From Cavenderia fasciculata (Eukaryota; Evosea; Eumycetozoa; Acytosteliales; Cavenderiaceae), in NCBI RefSeq assembly GCF_000203815.1, contig NW_004457637.1, forward strand, positions 372,001-436,000: 64,000 nt of DNA, given 5' to 3'. The notes under the pieces are model-generated. The model ran no database searches. It was not told where the DNA came from and saw nothing but the letters and a program-made list of their open reading frames with translations. Positions 32,174-44,249 of this stretch are shown one piece after another (the stretch's first letter is position 1; each line of letters opens with the position of its first letter). The position numbers and the translations under genes are program-made.

Positions 32174-34456
32174 ATGAATAGTAATTGTTGTTGTAGCAAT
32201 AATAGTAATAATAATAATAATAACAATCAACAACTAAATTTAAACAAATTACCATTTACAATAATATTGAAGATATTGTCATATTGTAATGGTAATGTAT
32301 TGGGAAATAGTTATTTTCAATTATCGGCAGTTTGTAAACTTTGGAGAAAACGTACAAGTCAGAGTATCAATACAATAGAGTTTCAAGATATAGAGATACC
32401 AAACTATCCAATCGTTAATAGATTCCTTCAACAATTTACATCACTTGTAACACTACGTCTCAAACAATGTACACTCGAACTATCTCAACTATCACTCCTA
32501 TTTGAATATTATACATGTCTAGAAGAAGTAGACATTTCATTTTGTAAATTATTATCATCTCAACAACAACAACAACAACCAAATGATATATCTATATCAT
32601 CATCACCTTTGGATCAATTATCAACTTTATCATTATCTTCTTCTTCTTCTTCAACTTCGACTTCAACCTTATCACCTTCTACAACAAATCAAAGTTATGA
32701 TCAACTTTTATTTTCTCCTTCCAATTCTTCATCTTCCTCTCATTCCTCCAATTCTTCATCTATTGATATAGGATTATCAAATTTTCTATTTTCATTAATT
32801 GATCATAAATCTTTGGAAAGACTTTATTTATCATTTAATCATTTGGATACTAGGATGACACAAGAATTACTTTGTCTATCTACGGTACCGAATCATTTTA
32901 ATATCAATTTAACTGTCAATCTAATGTATACCAATGGAATAGATGTGATTTGTGAGATTATGAAAACTAATCAGTCGGTCATCAAATCACTTAATCTAAA
33001 CAAGAGCAAGATTGGTAGAGAAACCAATTCATTGATGGTATTTAGTGATGTACTAAAACTTAATCATAGTTTAACATCTTTGGATCTTTCATCAAGTCAG
33101 ATATCAGATTCTGCTGCCAAGATATTAGCAGAGTCACTAGAGACAAATGATACTTTGCTATCACTTAATTTATCTGTTAATGAAATAAGACAAGATGGTT
33201 CAGTATCTTTGGCCAATGCTCTAAAAGTAAACAAGAGTATTACATTGTTAAACTATTCTTATAATCTACTTGGTGAACAAGGTACAATGGCATTTTCAGA
33301 AATGTTAATCTATAACAAATCACTGACACATCTCAACTTATCTGCCAACAAGATAACCTTTTCAAATACTCCAACCATTACATTGGCACTTTCTAAAAAC
33401 ACTACATTAAAGTCACTCAACCTTCTTAGGAATATGATCGACCCTATTGGATGTCAATACATTGCCAATGGATTGGCAAACAATCAGTCTTTGACTAGTA
33501 TCAACTTTTCAAGCAACAAACTTGGTAATCAAGGTTCAACATCGATATCAAAAGCATTGGCTATAAACAAGGGTTCAGCAATCAAAGAGTTGGATCTATC
33601 TAGTAATTGTATAGAGGATCAAGGTGCAGCTGCTTTTGCCAATGTAATCATTTACAATCAATCAGTAACAACATTGGATCTATCTGTCAATTGGATTGAT
33701 AGTAATGGTGTCATTAGACTAGCTCAAGCTTTTCTTGAAAATCCAAAATCCCCCATTACCTCGATCAACCTGTCATGTAATACCATTTGTCCACTAGGTG
33801 CCAAACATCTCGCCGAAGCATTAATGCATCCAGATTCATCACTGCATCACATCAATCTATTTAGTAATTATATAGAGACTGAAGGAGCATTTGAATTAAG
33901 TAAAGCACTTGCCACTAATACTTCCATTACCTCTATCGAACTATCTGCCAATCTCATTGGTAATGAGGGTGTCAAATACCTATCACGTGCACTCTTGACC
34001 AACGTTTCTATCAAATCCATATCACTCAGTCAAAGTCTACTATCCTACGAAGGTATACAACACATTGTAGAATTAATGTCAGTCAATACTACTATACGAT
34101 ATCTCGATCTAAGTTACAACATTATTGGATCAAGGGGTGCACAAGAACTAAGTCGTGCATTATTACAAAACAAAACAATCACTTCGTTGGACCTATCGTC
34201 AAACTCTTTGGGCGACGAAGGAGCAACAGCCATTGCAGATATTTTCCCAATCAATACTACCCTTCAACGATTATCACTGTATAATAACAAAATTGGTACC
34301 GACGGTGCCAAACATATTGTCCGAAACCTCTCTAAAAATCATACTCTCTTTTCAATCAACCTTTTGGCAAATCGAATAGATACTCAATGTTTAAAACCAA
34401 TTTTAAAAAGATTAGAACATACTCAACATACTCAAACTGGTTCAAATACAAATTAA
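32174..34456 (+). CDS. F-box and leucine-rich repeat protein (ribonuclease-inhibitor-type LRR)
   Basis: A single exon of 760 residues. Residues 1-22 are Asn-rich. Residues 25-65 (LNKLPFTIILKILSY...LSAVCKLWRKRT) look like an F-box. A Ser/Thr/Gln low-complexity spacer (about 130-200) is followed by some 15 LRRs of 28 residues from about 215 to the end, with the pattern SLTSLDLSSSQISDSAAKIL and SLTHLNLSANKIT. This LRR type occurs in RNase inhibitor, NLRC3 and RanGAP. An F-box plus LRRs suggests a substrate receptor of an SCF ubiquitin ligase; the substrate is unknown. The LRR array is uniform and intact. Confidence 0.85.
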   Translation: MNSNCCCSNNSNNNNNNNQQLNLNKLPFTIILKILSYCNGNVLGNSYFQLSAVCKLWRKRTSQSINTIEFQDIEIPNYPIVNRFLQQFTSLVTLRLKQCTLELSQLSLLFEYYTCLEEVDISFCKLLSSQQQQQQPNDISISSSPLDQLSTLSLSSSSSSTSTSTLSPSTTNQSYDQLLFSPSNSSSSSHSSNSSSIDIGLSNFLFSLIDHKSLERLYLSFNHLDTRMTQELLCLSTVPNHFNINLTVNLMYTNGIDVICEIMKTNQSVIKSLNLNKSKIGRETNSLMVFSDVLKLNHSLTSLDLSSSQISDSAAKILAESLETNDTLLSLNLSVNEIRQDGSVSLANALKVNKSITLLNYSYNLLGEQGTMAFSEMLIYNKSLTHLNLSANKITFSNTPTITLALSKNTTLKSLNLLRNMIDPIGCQYIANGLANNQSLTSINFSSNKLGNQGSTSISKALAINKGSAIKELDLSSNCIEDQGAAAFANVIIYNQSVTTLDLSVNWIDSNGVIRLAQAFLENPKSPITSINLSCNTICPLGAKHLAEALMHPDSSLHHINLFSNYIETEGAFELSKALATNTSITSIELSANLIGNEGVKYLSRALLTNVSIKSISLSQSLLSYEGIQHIVELMSVNTTIRYLDLSYNIIGSRGAQELSRALLQNKTITSLDLSSNSLGDEGATAIADIFPINTTLQRLSLYNNKIGTDGAKHIVRNLSKNHTLFSINLLANRIDTQCLKPILKRLEHTQHTQTGSNTN

Positions 34457-34500
34457 TAGAAACCAAAAAGAAAATAGGCGACATATATAATTTATATTAT

Positions 34501-37500
34501 TTATTCAAAGATTTTAGATAAAATGCCAATTGACATTATTCTAGATTCTTTATCAGAATCATTTTTAGATATTACTAATAATTAAAAAAAAAAATAGGAA
34601 TTAATTAATAAATCATTTCTTTTTTCCATTTTTTTTTACATACAAATTAAATATTGAATAATTTCTTCCAATTCATCTTGATAATCAGAAGTTATTATAT
34701 CCTTGTCTAGTAAATAAAATACTCTAGAGATTGAAAATAAAATAGCTCTTTTAATGGATTGATCCTCTTGATAACGATAGGGCCAAATAAAATGAATCAA
34801 TTCTCTAGACATTGATCTTGTACTTGGTGAATTACCTGCACAATCAATAAACAATCCAAGTGCATGTATTAACCGAGAGAATAAATGATGATCCAAACCA
34901 ATTAAATCCATTGTACTACATTTTGTCACTCTATCCGATCCTTTTAACAGAGGATAGAAAAATGTTGTTGCCAATTCATGAAATCTATTCACCCTAGTCT
35001 CTACCTTTTTACTAATTTCTCTTTTTCTAATTATTGTTCCAATCACGTTATTATTATTATTATTACTGTTATTATTTGGGTCAATTATAAATTTGTTTGA
35101 TGATTGTAAATCTTGTTGTAATTGTTTTCTTTGTTGATCTAATTGGTTTACAACTCTACTATCATAATTTGATAGATATTTGGCAGTATCTATCAATGTT
35201 GATAGAATAGTTAATCTTTGACCAATACTATAGTTTGGTTTACTAAATGTACTAGTTAAATAATCTACCACTGGACCAGTAGAATGAATTGCCAATGCCA
35301 CTATTGATTCTTGGACAATCACTTCAAAATTCTCCAAACCATATTCATTGGCAAGATGCAACAATGATCGTGTCAATGGTACACTAAATTCATCCAAATC
35401 ATCTGGTTTACTATTCCAAACAATTGATGATATCGATGTAAGTGCACTTTCCCATGATTCTGGTGTATGTTTATTTGTTTGAAATTCCATTAAACAATCC
35501 ATTAAATATCTAAAATAAAAAGGAAAAGAAAATTATTATTATTAATATTTGTTCTATTTCTTTTCTTTTTGCTCTTTCTTCTTACAATTTCTTTTTTACT
35601 TGTTTAAGATCAGATTCATCATCATTTAGATTATATGGTTTAAGATAATCTGGATCATTGATTTCTTTTTCATCATCATCATTGATTTCTTCAATTTTAG
35701 GTCTTCCTATTTCTTCTTCTTCTTCTTCATCATCTTGATTATCTAAACTAACCAACATATTTGGATCATCATATTGACTAAATTCTTTTTCCAATTCTAA
35801 TTGATATTGTATTTTCTTATCTATAGGTGTAATCATGATTTCTGATTCTTTCTTCTTTTGTTCTTCTTCTTCTTGATATACCAAATTAAAATCTAAATTA
35901 ATAGATTCTCTATCTTTTTTTGAAAGATGATCAAAAACCAAACCATTTGAATCACCAGATACAGTTAAAAATTTAGATATTTTTTCAGACAATACCATTC
36001 CTTGAATATTTACAAGTGGAATAGTACTCTTTAAATGAGTTTCTATTCCTTTTACAAATAATGATGATAAATTAAATTCTCTAACCGTTTCAATATTTAA
36101 TTTTTCTAAAAAATAATAAATTGATCTTGATAAATCTAAATTAAATAGATTGGAATTATTAGTATTGGAAAGAAAAAGTATTTTATATAAATTTTCTCTC
36201 TCTTCTTACAAGTATGATGAATTTCATCAATATGTCTAATTGAATAAGAATCTGACCAATATTTTAATAAATTTGTTAAACATGTTTTATAAATTGATTT
36301 TTCATTATCACCTATAGAAAATAAATATTAATATTAATATTTTCTAATAATATTCTTTTTCTTTTTTTTTTTATAAAGTTTACATACCATTTTCTGAAAT
36401 TGAAAATAAAAGATTTAGGAAATAATTATGTGACATTAAATTGTTTGGATATTGTTTTACCAATAATTTGTTTGTTAATTGGAATATAATCATTGATGTT
36501 GGTTGTTGATACCAAATTTCCTTTAATACAATTATTAAATTATTATATACATTTTCATTATCTATATAGATAGAAACAAAAAAATATTTGTTAATAATTA
36601 TTTTCTACTATTTTGATTATAATGTTATTTACATTTATATAAATTATAGACAAGTTTTGTTTGAAATTTATCAATTTGACTACCATACATATTGATCATA
36701 ATCTTTGTAAATAATTGTATATTTTTCTTTTCTTGAATAAATGGAATTACAAATAATTCAATTACATTATCTAAATCAATAATATATTTAGTATCTAATT
36801 CTTTTCTTTTTCTTTTATATACATACCAATATAACCAATATTTAATAATTTAGAAATCAATAAAGATAAGAATTGTTCAATAATGATGATTGGTTGTTGT
36901 GAATTGTTGGTTGTCTTGTTATTGTTGTTGTTGTTGATAATTGATAATTCTTTAATAATATCTTTAAATAATCTATCAAAATAAAGGTTTGATTCAAAGT
37001 GTTGAAAACAATGTACATTGTTTGAAACTTTTGATTTAAATTGAATATTTCTAACTTTGTCTGGAATGGTAGATATAGATTGTACCAACAACTCTATAGA
37101 ATTACCACCACCACCACCAACACCACCACTTTGATCCAACGTATTGAATACTTTTTGTAATAATCTCTTTTGATTAAATGTTGATAGTATTCTTAAGAGA
37201 TATTCATAGTATAATTGTTGATTGATGATTACTCCTCTATCACTATCATCACTACTATCACGATTACTATCTCTTTTTGACAAACTAAATGAAAGGAATA
37301 GAAATGAATCCAATAGATACAGATCATTACTTGTAAACATCCAATCAAATGTATTCCTATCACTATCAGTTAAAGCATAATACCAATGATGATAGACATC
37401 ATTCAATAATAGATCCAATATAACATTGTATGTTATTGTTACTTTTTGATCCAAAGAAGATAGACTTGTAAAGTATTGTTTTAAATGACCAAGTGATGTT

Positions 37501-37742
37501 ATAATTGATGTTAAATTACGACTACTACTACCATTACTACCACTACTCTTTAATGATTCAATGATCAAGGTCAGGGGAGGTATAGATGTTGAAGTTGAAG
37601 AGCTATCTTGATTGTTCATATGTTTGTTTGAATCATCATCATCATTATTATTATTATTATTATTATTGATGTTGTATTGATGACTGTTTTGATGATGATT
37701 GATGCTATTATTACTTTGTGATTGTTGTTGTTTTGAATTCAT
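34501..37742 (-). CDS. telo2: TELO2 (Tel2), PIKK stability factor
   Basis: Seven exons (37742-36827, 36770-36633, 36561-36388, 36311-36210, 36135-35586, 35509-34644, 34574-34501) join in phase to 939 residues. The first 50 residues are Asn/Ser-rich. Family blocks seen: SIRHIDEIHHTYLSRSIYYF, LKSTIPLVNIQGMVLSEKIS, VVDYLTSTFSKPNYSIGQRL, RFHELATTFFYPLLKG, DLIGLDHHLFSRLIHALG, and FIWPYRYQEDQSIKRAIL, each in the same order as human TELO2. With TTI1 and TTI2 it escorts newly made mTOR, ATM, ATR and DNA-PK to Hsp90 through R2TP. The acceptor of intron 1 can be 36770 (56-nt intron) or 36794 (32-nt intron), both in frame; the longer one is more usual. Confidence 0.92.
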
Positions 37743-39356
37743 TGAATCTTGGGAACTGCCTACGCGTTTGCTTTATCGTCGATGTTGGTAGATGACAAAC
37801 GTGATTAGTTTGAAGGATCAATAAAAGGTTTACCACGTGATTGAGAGTAAAGGGGGGTTACTTTTTGTCTTGAGATCGAACAAAAGACTTCTTCTTTCAA
37901 GAATCTCAAGCTTGAAAACCAAAGCCTAGATATTTTTATAAACATCGATAACCCATTTTTACTGCCCCCTAAATACCTAATAATGTAGGTAGTTTTTAGT
38001 TTGGTTTTTACGAATTTTTAATATTAATTTTGTTTTTTTTTTCCAAACAGAAAGTAGTTTATAAAAGACCAAAACCACCCCTGAAATTGAATAATTATTC
38101 ATCATCAAAGGAGGTTTATCGTATTTCTTCCAAAGTAAAAAAATGTAAGTCATACAAATAAATACGTTCATCTCATCTCTACTTCTACCTCTCTATCCTA
38201 AAAAATATATGACCAAGCACACACACATTCATACACACACTGTTGTTGTGAAAACACAATTTCCCACTCTATCTCTTTCTCTCTAGAGATACAATGCTTG
38301 CTTGTTTTGTTGCAAAAAAAAAAAAAAAAAGTAATTAACTTTAAATCGCAACAAAGAAAGAATCACAACCATCATTAATTATTGTAGTGATTGTCATTGT
38401 TTCTTTCTTTCTTTTCTTTTCTTTTTTATTTTTTTTATTTATTATTCAAATACAACATATAATTCCTTCTTTGTGAGTAACAACCAAACAAGAGAGAGGA
38501 TAAAAGGAGAAAGAGTGAATAAAACCATTCATTGATCACATCCCCTATCTCGTCAATATTAATATTAATAATAATAAAAAAAAATGTCGTCTCCGATGAG
38601 ATTGGACTCTTGAAATCTCGACTGTCGATGATTATTATCTTTGCACGTTTGCCTCTATAAAAATTTAATACTCACTTCTTGCTCTTTTTTTTTTTTCTCA
38701 TACATTGTTTATAGTTATTCATTTCATTTGTACATATAGATAAAGGCAACATATACACACACACACTGTAAATTTAACAACATCAAAAAGATTATCAACA
38801 ACATCAACAACAATCATCTTGTAAATATAAATATACATATACATATATATATATATAATAGTGACACATAGTAGGCGAGAGAGAGAGAGAGAAATAATAA
38901 AACATCACAGACAAATAATATAATAATATAATTAGCAGATAGAGGATAGAGATTATAAAAATAATAATAATTTAATTATTTCAATATCTATTAAAGTAAA
39001 AAAAAAAGGGATAGGCAGCAGCTACAGTAATAATAATATATAAAGCTCGGCAACAAACAATACACCAAGAATAACCAAACCACACACCTTGTAATTTTTT
39101 TTTTTTATACTTGACTGTCCACCTCATATCCTCTCCTTTATTTAGTTTCACCAATTTATATACATTCACATTCAATTTCAAAACAAACAACAACAAACCC
39201 AAACCAACAACAAACTTTATTTATTTAAATTTACTACTACTTTTTTTATATACTACTTTACATATCAATCAATATTCATCTTCCAGTAATCATCCCCCCT
39301 TATATAATATAATAATTTAAACAACAAAGAAGAAAAAGAAAAAGAAGAAGAAAATA
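37743..39356. other. Large intergenic region upstream of the patatin gene
   Basis: About 1.6 kb. It holds a non-repetitive mixed stretch (37743-38060), CA repeats, CT/GA tracts, a small hairpin GAGATT...AATCTC at about 38602-38623, and long AC-rich DNA before the start codon, probably the 5' leader and promoter. The short frames here run through simple sequence. No gene or certain RNA is seen. Confidence 0.5.
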
Positions 39357-40861
39357 ATGTCACAAGGTAAGAAAGAAAAGAATATATATTTACACAATGA
39401 ATGATATTAATTATGTTTTATATTTTTTTTATAGGATCATATTGTGTACTATCATTGGATGGAGGAGGAGTTAGAGGGATAATAGAGACAGCAATTCTAT
39501 CTAGAATCATAATGGTATATCCCAATTTTTTAGACAGTGTTGATTTAATTACAGGCGCGAGTGCTGGAGGTATATTGGCGTTGGTATTGGCTTCTGGCAA
39601 GTCAAATATAGAGGCACAAGATTTTTTCAAAAAGCTTGCACCTGCCATTTTTCACAAGAGCTGGTTCCATGAGATCACCAGTCTCGACAGTTGCATTGCA
39701 CCTGCCTACACCAATGCCAAATTAAAAGAAGTGTTGGCACAAGAGTTTGGCGATCTTCGTTTAAAAGATCTACCCAAAAAGGTATTGATTCCTAGTTTCC
39801 AATTGGACAACCACTCAACCGCCCACATTCCCGAAGAGGACAAGGTTAAAAATGCAGATGGATCGGGTGTCTATGAAGACGATGACGATGATTTCGAAAT
39901 CATCCCTCACCACGTACCCCCACGCAAACAACAACAACACAGACGTTGGGCACCACGTTTCTTCCACAACCTCCATCACTCCAAGACCAAGAATCACAAA
40001 TGTGTCGATGTTGGTTTGCGTACCAGTGCCGCACCCACCTATTTCCCCATCTATCAAGGTTTTGTAGATGGTGGTGTCTATGCCAACAATCCATCGCTTT
40101 GTGCAGTCACTAGTGCCATCTCGTCGGGTGTACCACTCGATTCGATTGTCGTCTTGTCATTGTCAACTGGTCGTGACGGAATGTTTGTGTCACCGGAACA
40201 GTATGGAGCAGGTGACTGGGGTCTCGCTCAATGGGCTCCAACTCTTATCAACATGTTGTTGGACAGTAACGTAGAAATCTCTGATTTCCAATGTGCTCAA
40301 TTGCTCGGTGGTCACTATCATCGTGTCGATCCACTCCTCCCAAAGGTCATTGATTTGGATCAACCAAACTTTATCCCACTTCTCGAGGAAATCGCCAACA
40401 ATGTCGATATCACAGATACATTGAATTGGATCAAACAATATTGGTTCAATGAGAAACCACAAGTCAATTTTACCAAAACTCCAACCACCTCTCCTTCTCT
40501 CTATGCAAACAAAAAGGAATGTTGTCAACATCATCAACAACAATCAGTACCACCAACTATTAAACCACAATTCCAAACTACCAATGATGAAGGAAAACAA
40601 GTTGGTCAAGAGGAAGAAATGGAAGAAAAGGAACAAACAGAAAAACAAATAGAACAAGATGAAACGATTACATCACAACTTTCATGTATCTCATCAACAA
40701 TGGAGGTTATTGATAATTATCAAGAATCTGTACAACCAGAAGCAGCAGAAACGGTATCAACAACCCAAGAAAGCAGCACAAATACAACACCCACCAACAG
40801 TAATAATAATAGTGCAACCTATTATGGTGGGGCTGACAGGCGTTATTGTACCATTCAATAA
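39357..40861 (+). CDS. Patatin-like phospholipase
   Basis: Two exons, 39357-39366 (three codons plus one base) and 39435-40861, give 478 residues. Seen: oxyanion-hole motif DGGGVRG (residues 12-18), nucleophile elbow GASAG (Ser about 46), and catalytic Asp in DGGVYANNP (about 215), the full Ser-Asp dyad of patatins. A His- and Asp-rich insert lies at about 150-190. From about residue 355 the tail is Gln/Glu/Thr-rich low complexity. It should hydrolyse acyl groups of phospholipids or galactolipids (PLA2-like); no signal peptide is seen, so it is likely cytosolic. The tiny first exon is supported by GTAAGA/ATAG sites and exact phase. Confidence 0.92.
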
Positions 40862-41132
40862 GAGTTGATCAAATTAAAATTTTAACCCAATTGAAAACTG
40901 TAAATAGATTATGTGATGATAATGGCGAAGACGATCTTCTTCCATCCCACCCCACCAAAACAACAACCAATAATATAATAAACAAATAAGTGGCGACCTA
41001 GATTTTTAATACATATAAATATAAATATAAATATTTATTTTTTTGATTGACTGACCGACAGACCTCTATCAATTAAATATCTCAATCCATTATTATTATT
41101 TTGTTCAAAAAAGATATCTAATTTGTTAAAGA

Positions 41133-41780
41133 ATGGCAGAAAATCATAATAATATTAATAATAATCAAAATAATAATAATTTAAATAATTTATTAAACAG
41201 AGCATCAAGAGTATTAACACCAAAACCAAATTGTCCCAAAGAAGAATCAGAATTGGAATATGTTAAACTTTTACAACAACAAATTGAAAAGAATGCAAAA
41301 GATGCCAAAAGATTCAAGATCATCTTGGGTGTTTTAGCTGTGGCACTAGGACTAGTTGTATTTAATGCAACGGTACAATCATATGCCTTTCAAACGTACA
41401 GAGTCTCTCAAAACTTTTTCAACCAAGCTTGTGAAGGAACCTTTTCAGAGTACCAAAAAGAGTGTGTCCATGTACTATCAAATGTCAAATCACATTGTCT
41501 TGGATTGGAATCAAAGCTGAATCAATTCCCAAAAATCACCAAAGAAGCAACAGTCACTATTAAATATGAAATCTCAAAAGGACACTATAAAGAAACGGAT
41601 ATTACCTATGCCTATTTAGGTATGGATGCACTCCATGAAGCTTCCAAACAATGTGTCTATGAATCCACTATCAGAGCTTTATACCTATCAAAGTATTCAC
41701 CATCAAATGGTTTTACATTAGAACAAGCCATTCAATTATACCTTTATGATAAAAAAAGTATTTATTTAAAAGAAAACTAA
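41133..41780 (+). CDS. Single-pass membrane protein, unknown
   Basis: A single exon of 215 residues. Residues 1-28 are Asn-rich, 48-66 a Lys/Gln helix, and 68-90 one membrane segment (IILGVLAVALGLVVFNATV). After it come about 125 residues with six Cys (for example FNQACEGTFSEYQKECVHVL and SHCLGLESKL), consistent with a lumenal or mitochondrial intermembrane domain with disulfides. There is no N-terminal signal peptide, so a type II anchor is likely. I do not recognise the family. The composition and a clean ATG-to-stop frame support a real gene. Confidence 0.75.
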   Translation: MAENHNNINNNQNNNNLNNLLNRASRVLTPKPNCPKEESELEYVKLLQQQIEKNAKDAKRFKIILGVLAVALGLVVFNATVQSYAFQTYRVSQNFFNQACEGTFSEYQKECVHVLSNVKSHCLGLESKLNQFPKITKEATVTIKYEISKGHYKETDITYAYLGMDALHEASKQCVYESTIRALYLSKYSPSNGFTLEQAIQLYLYDKKSIYLKEN

Positions 41781-41950
41781 ATAATTATAAAGTATTAAAT
41801 AATATATCAAAGTAAATTAAATTCAAAGTAAATAAAAAATAATAATAGTAATAGTAAAAAATAAAATCCAATTTTCATTCTATTTCATATTTCTGCACAA
41901 GCGTAATTCAAGTTCAAAATTATTGATTATTCACAACATATATATATTTT

Positions 41951-41981
<31 letters not shown>

Positions 41982-41994
41982 AAATCTAGAAAAG

Positions 41995-43432
41995 ATGATA
42001 TCAAGATTAATTAATAAGAATATTGTAGCAACATCAATTTCAAGATGTACCACCTCTTTAGTATCAACACAATCATCATCATCATCGATCACTTCAAAGA
42101 GACATTTCTTTAATATAGTTCCTGATCGTAGGTATTATAATATATACTATACAACTACTTTGAATCAATCAATCAATCGAATCATTAATCGTAATGTTTT
42201 AATTCTTTAGCAAGTATGGGTTTAAGTGAAGAACAAAAAGAGTTTCAACAAATGGCATTAACCTTTGCCAATGAACAAATGTTACCTCATGCAGCTCAAT
42301 GGGACAAAGAAGAGTTCTTCCCAAAGGATGTATTGAAAAAGGCTGCTGAATTGGGTTTCGGTGGTGTATATGTAAAGGATGATGTAGGTGGTACTGGTCT
42401 ATCAAGAGTTGATGCTACTATCATCTTTGAAGCTTTATCATCTGCTGATGTTAGTACTACTGCTTATTTAAGTATTCACAAGTATGTAAAAAGAAATAGA
42501 GAGAGAGAGAGAGATATAAAGATAGATATAATATATTTACTTAATTATTTTCTCTCTCTAGTATGTGTGCAGGATTAATTGATATATATGGAAATGAAGA
42601 ACAAAGAAACAAATTTTTACCATCACTTACATCGATGGATTTATTTGCATCATATTGTTTGACAGAACCAGGTGCAGGTAGTGATGCAGCATCATTAATG
42701 ACAACTGCCGTCAAGAGTGGTGATCATTACATTCTCAATGGTTCAAAGGCATTCATTAGTGGTGGTGGTGATAGTGATGTATATATGGTGATGGTTCGTA
42801 CTGGTGACAAGGGTGCTAAAGGTATCTCTTGTTTGTTGGTTGAAAAGGATACACCGGGTCTTTCATTTGGCAAAAAAGAGGAAAAGTTGGGTTGGAACAC
42901 TCAACCAACACGTGCACTCATCTTTGAAGATTGTCGTGTCCCCATCGCCAACCTCATTGGAAAGGAAGGTCAAGGATTCAATATTGCCATGAATGCATTG
43001 AATGGTGGTCGTCTCAATATTGGTGCATGCAGTCTTGGTGGTGCTCAAGCCTGTCTAGTATCAGCTCGTGATCATCTCAAAGTACGTCAACAATTTGGCA
43101 AACCACTTTCACAATTCCAAAGTCTACAATTCCAATTGGCAGATCTTGCCACCAAACTATATGCCTCACGTCTTATGATTCGTCAAGGCGCTAAAATGCT
43201 CGATGACAAGGACCCATCTGCATCGGTCTATATTGCCATGGCCAAACTCTTTGCATGCGACAATTGTTTTGACATTTGCGACGGTGCCCTTCAAATGCAC
43301 GGTGGTTATGGTTATCTCAAAGATTATCCAGTCGAAAGATATCTTCGTGATCTTCGTGTACATCGTATCCTTGAAGGTTCTGATGCTGTCATGAGAATCA
43401 TTACTTCTCGTGAAATGTTAAAAGATCATTAA
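41995..43432 (+). CDS. acad8: Isobutyryl-CoA dehydrogenase, mitochondrial (ACAD8)
   Basis: Three exons (41995-42127, 42211-42481, 42562-43432) join to 424 residues. Seen: an Arg/Ser/Thr-rich mitochondrial leader (about 1-40), [14 protein letters not shown] as in animal ACAD8, [14 protein letters not shown] and [14 protein letters not shown] (FAD/substrate contacts), [14 protein letters not shown], and [18 protein letters not shown] with [24 protein letters not shown] holds a Glu at the catalytic-base position of short-chain enzymes. It acts in valine breakdown, passing electrons to ETF. The first intron uses a GTAGGT donor, chosen because it alone gives the conserved DPSMGL junction. Confidence 0.94.
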
Positions 43433-44249
43433 AAATAAAAGTAATAAGAAAAGAAAAGATAAAGATAAAGAACCAAAGTATAGTATTTATCGGTTTTAAC
43501 AACCCGGTTAAAATTGAAGAGATCTCCTTTGCCGTAAACTATTGGGGGGGAAAGCCCCCTGTCTGACGTAGTAATTATACCAAACCTTTTTTTTTTGTTT
43601 TTTGGGGAGATTCAACTATACTGGGGGCAAAGGTTTGGGTTTGGCTCTCTTTTTAAATCAGACTCTCTGTTTTCGAGATTCTCTGTTGTTGTGATTAAAA
43701 AATAAAAATTAAATAAATTCAATTTTAATTGGGCTAAAAGCGAGCGGGTTGGGTTAGAGTGTCTCGAGTTTTGGGTTCATTGTAGTCCCGCATCATCACA
43801 TAGAACTTTTTAATTAAAAACAAACAAATAAATAAATACAACAAAAAATCGCAAACACAATTATATATATATAAAACGTCTTCCTTCTACCCACCCCCCC
43901 TTTAAACACCACACTGTACAATAGTTTGCTGTTTACCACATTTCTCACCAAAACACACACAATCGATTATTATAATTTATTTCACAACAACCTTTGTAAA
44001 TTAAACAAAGAAATATTAGTAAAAAGATAGAGATAAACATTCATTCATTCAGTCAGAAACATCATAATTTCAAATTTAAATAATAATAATCATAATAACC
44101 AATAGAGAGAGAAGATATTTCCTACACCAAAGACCTAGATTAAATATATATATATAAATAGAGTCTATCAATTAAAAAGAACGATTGCCGACATTCATCA
44201 CTACTTGATCAATTTACAGAAGAATTCCCTATTATTGATAGTTTGACCT
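43433..44249. other. Intergenic with stacked inverted repeats
   Basis: About 815 bp. It holds GGTTTTAAC...CGGTTAAAA near 43490-43512, a G-run/C-run hairpin GGGGGGGAAAGCCCCC at 43544-43559, and the 10-bp inverted repeat CCAAACCTTT (43580-43589) with AAAGGTTTGG (43629-43638). AC-rich leader sequence follows up to the next start. No coding frame is seen. Confidence 0.5.

Noticed and set aside
36136-36240. Apparent frameshift in TELO2 at a GA repeat
   Set aside because: An intron 36209-36136 (GTAAGA...TTTAG) restores frame and the conserved HTYLSRSIYYF block, so no shift is needed.
39815-40057. Several frames antisense to the patatin gene
   Set aside because: They are shadows of the conserved catalytic region on the plus strand.
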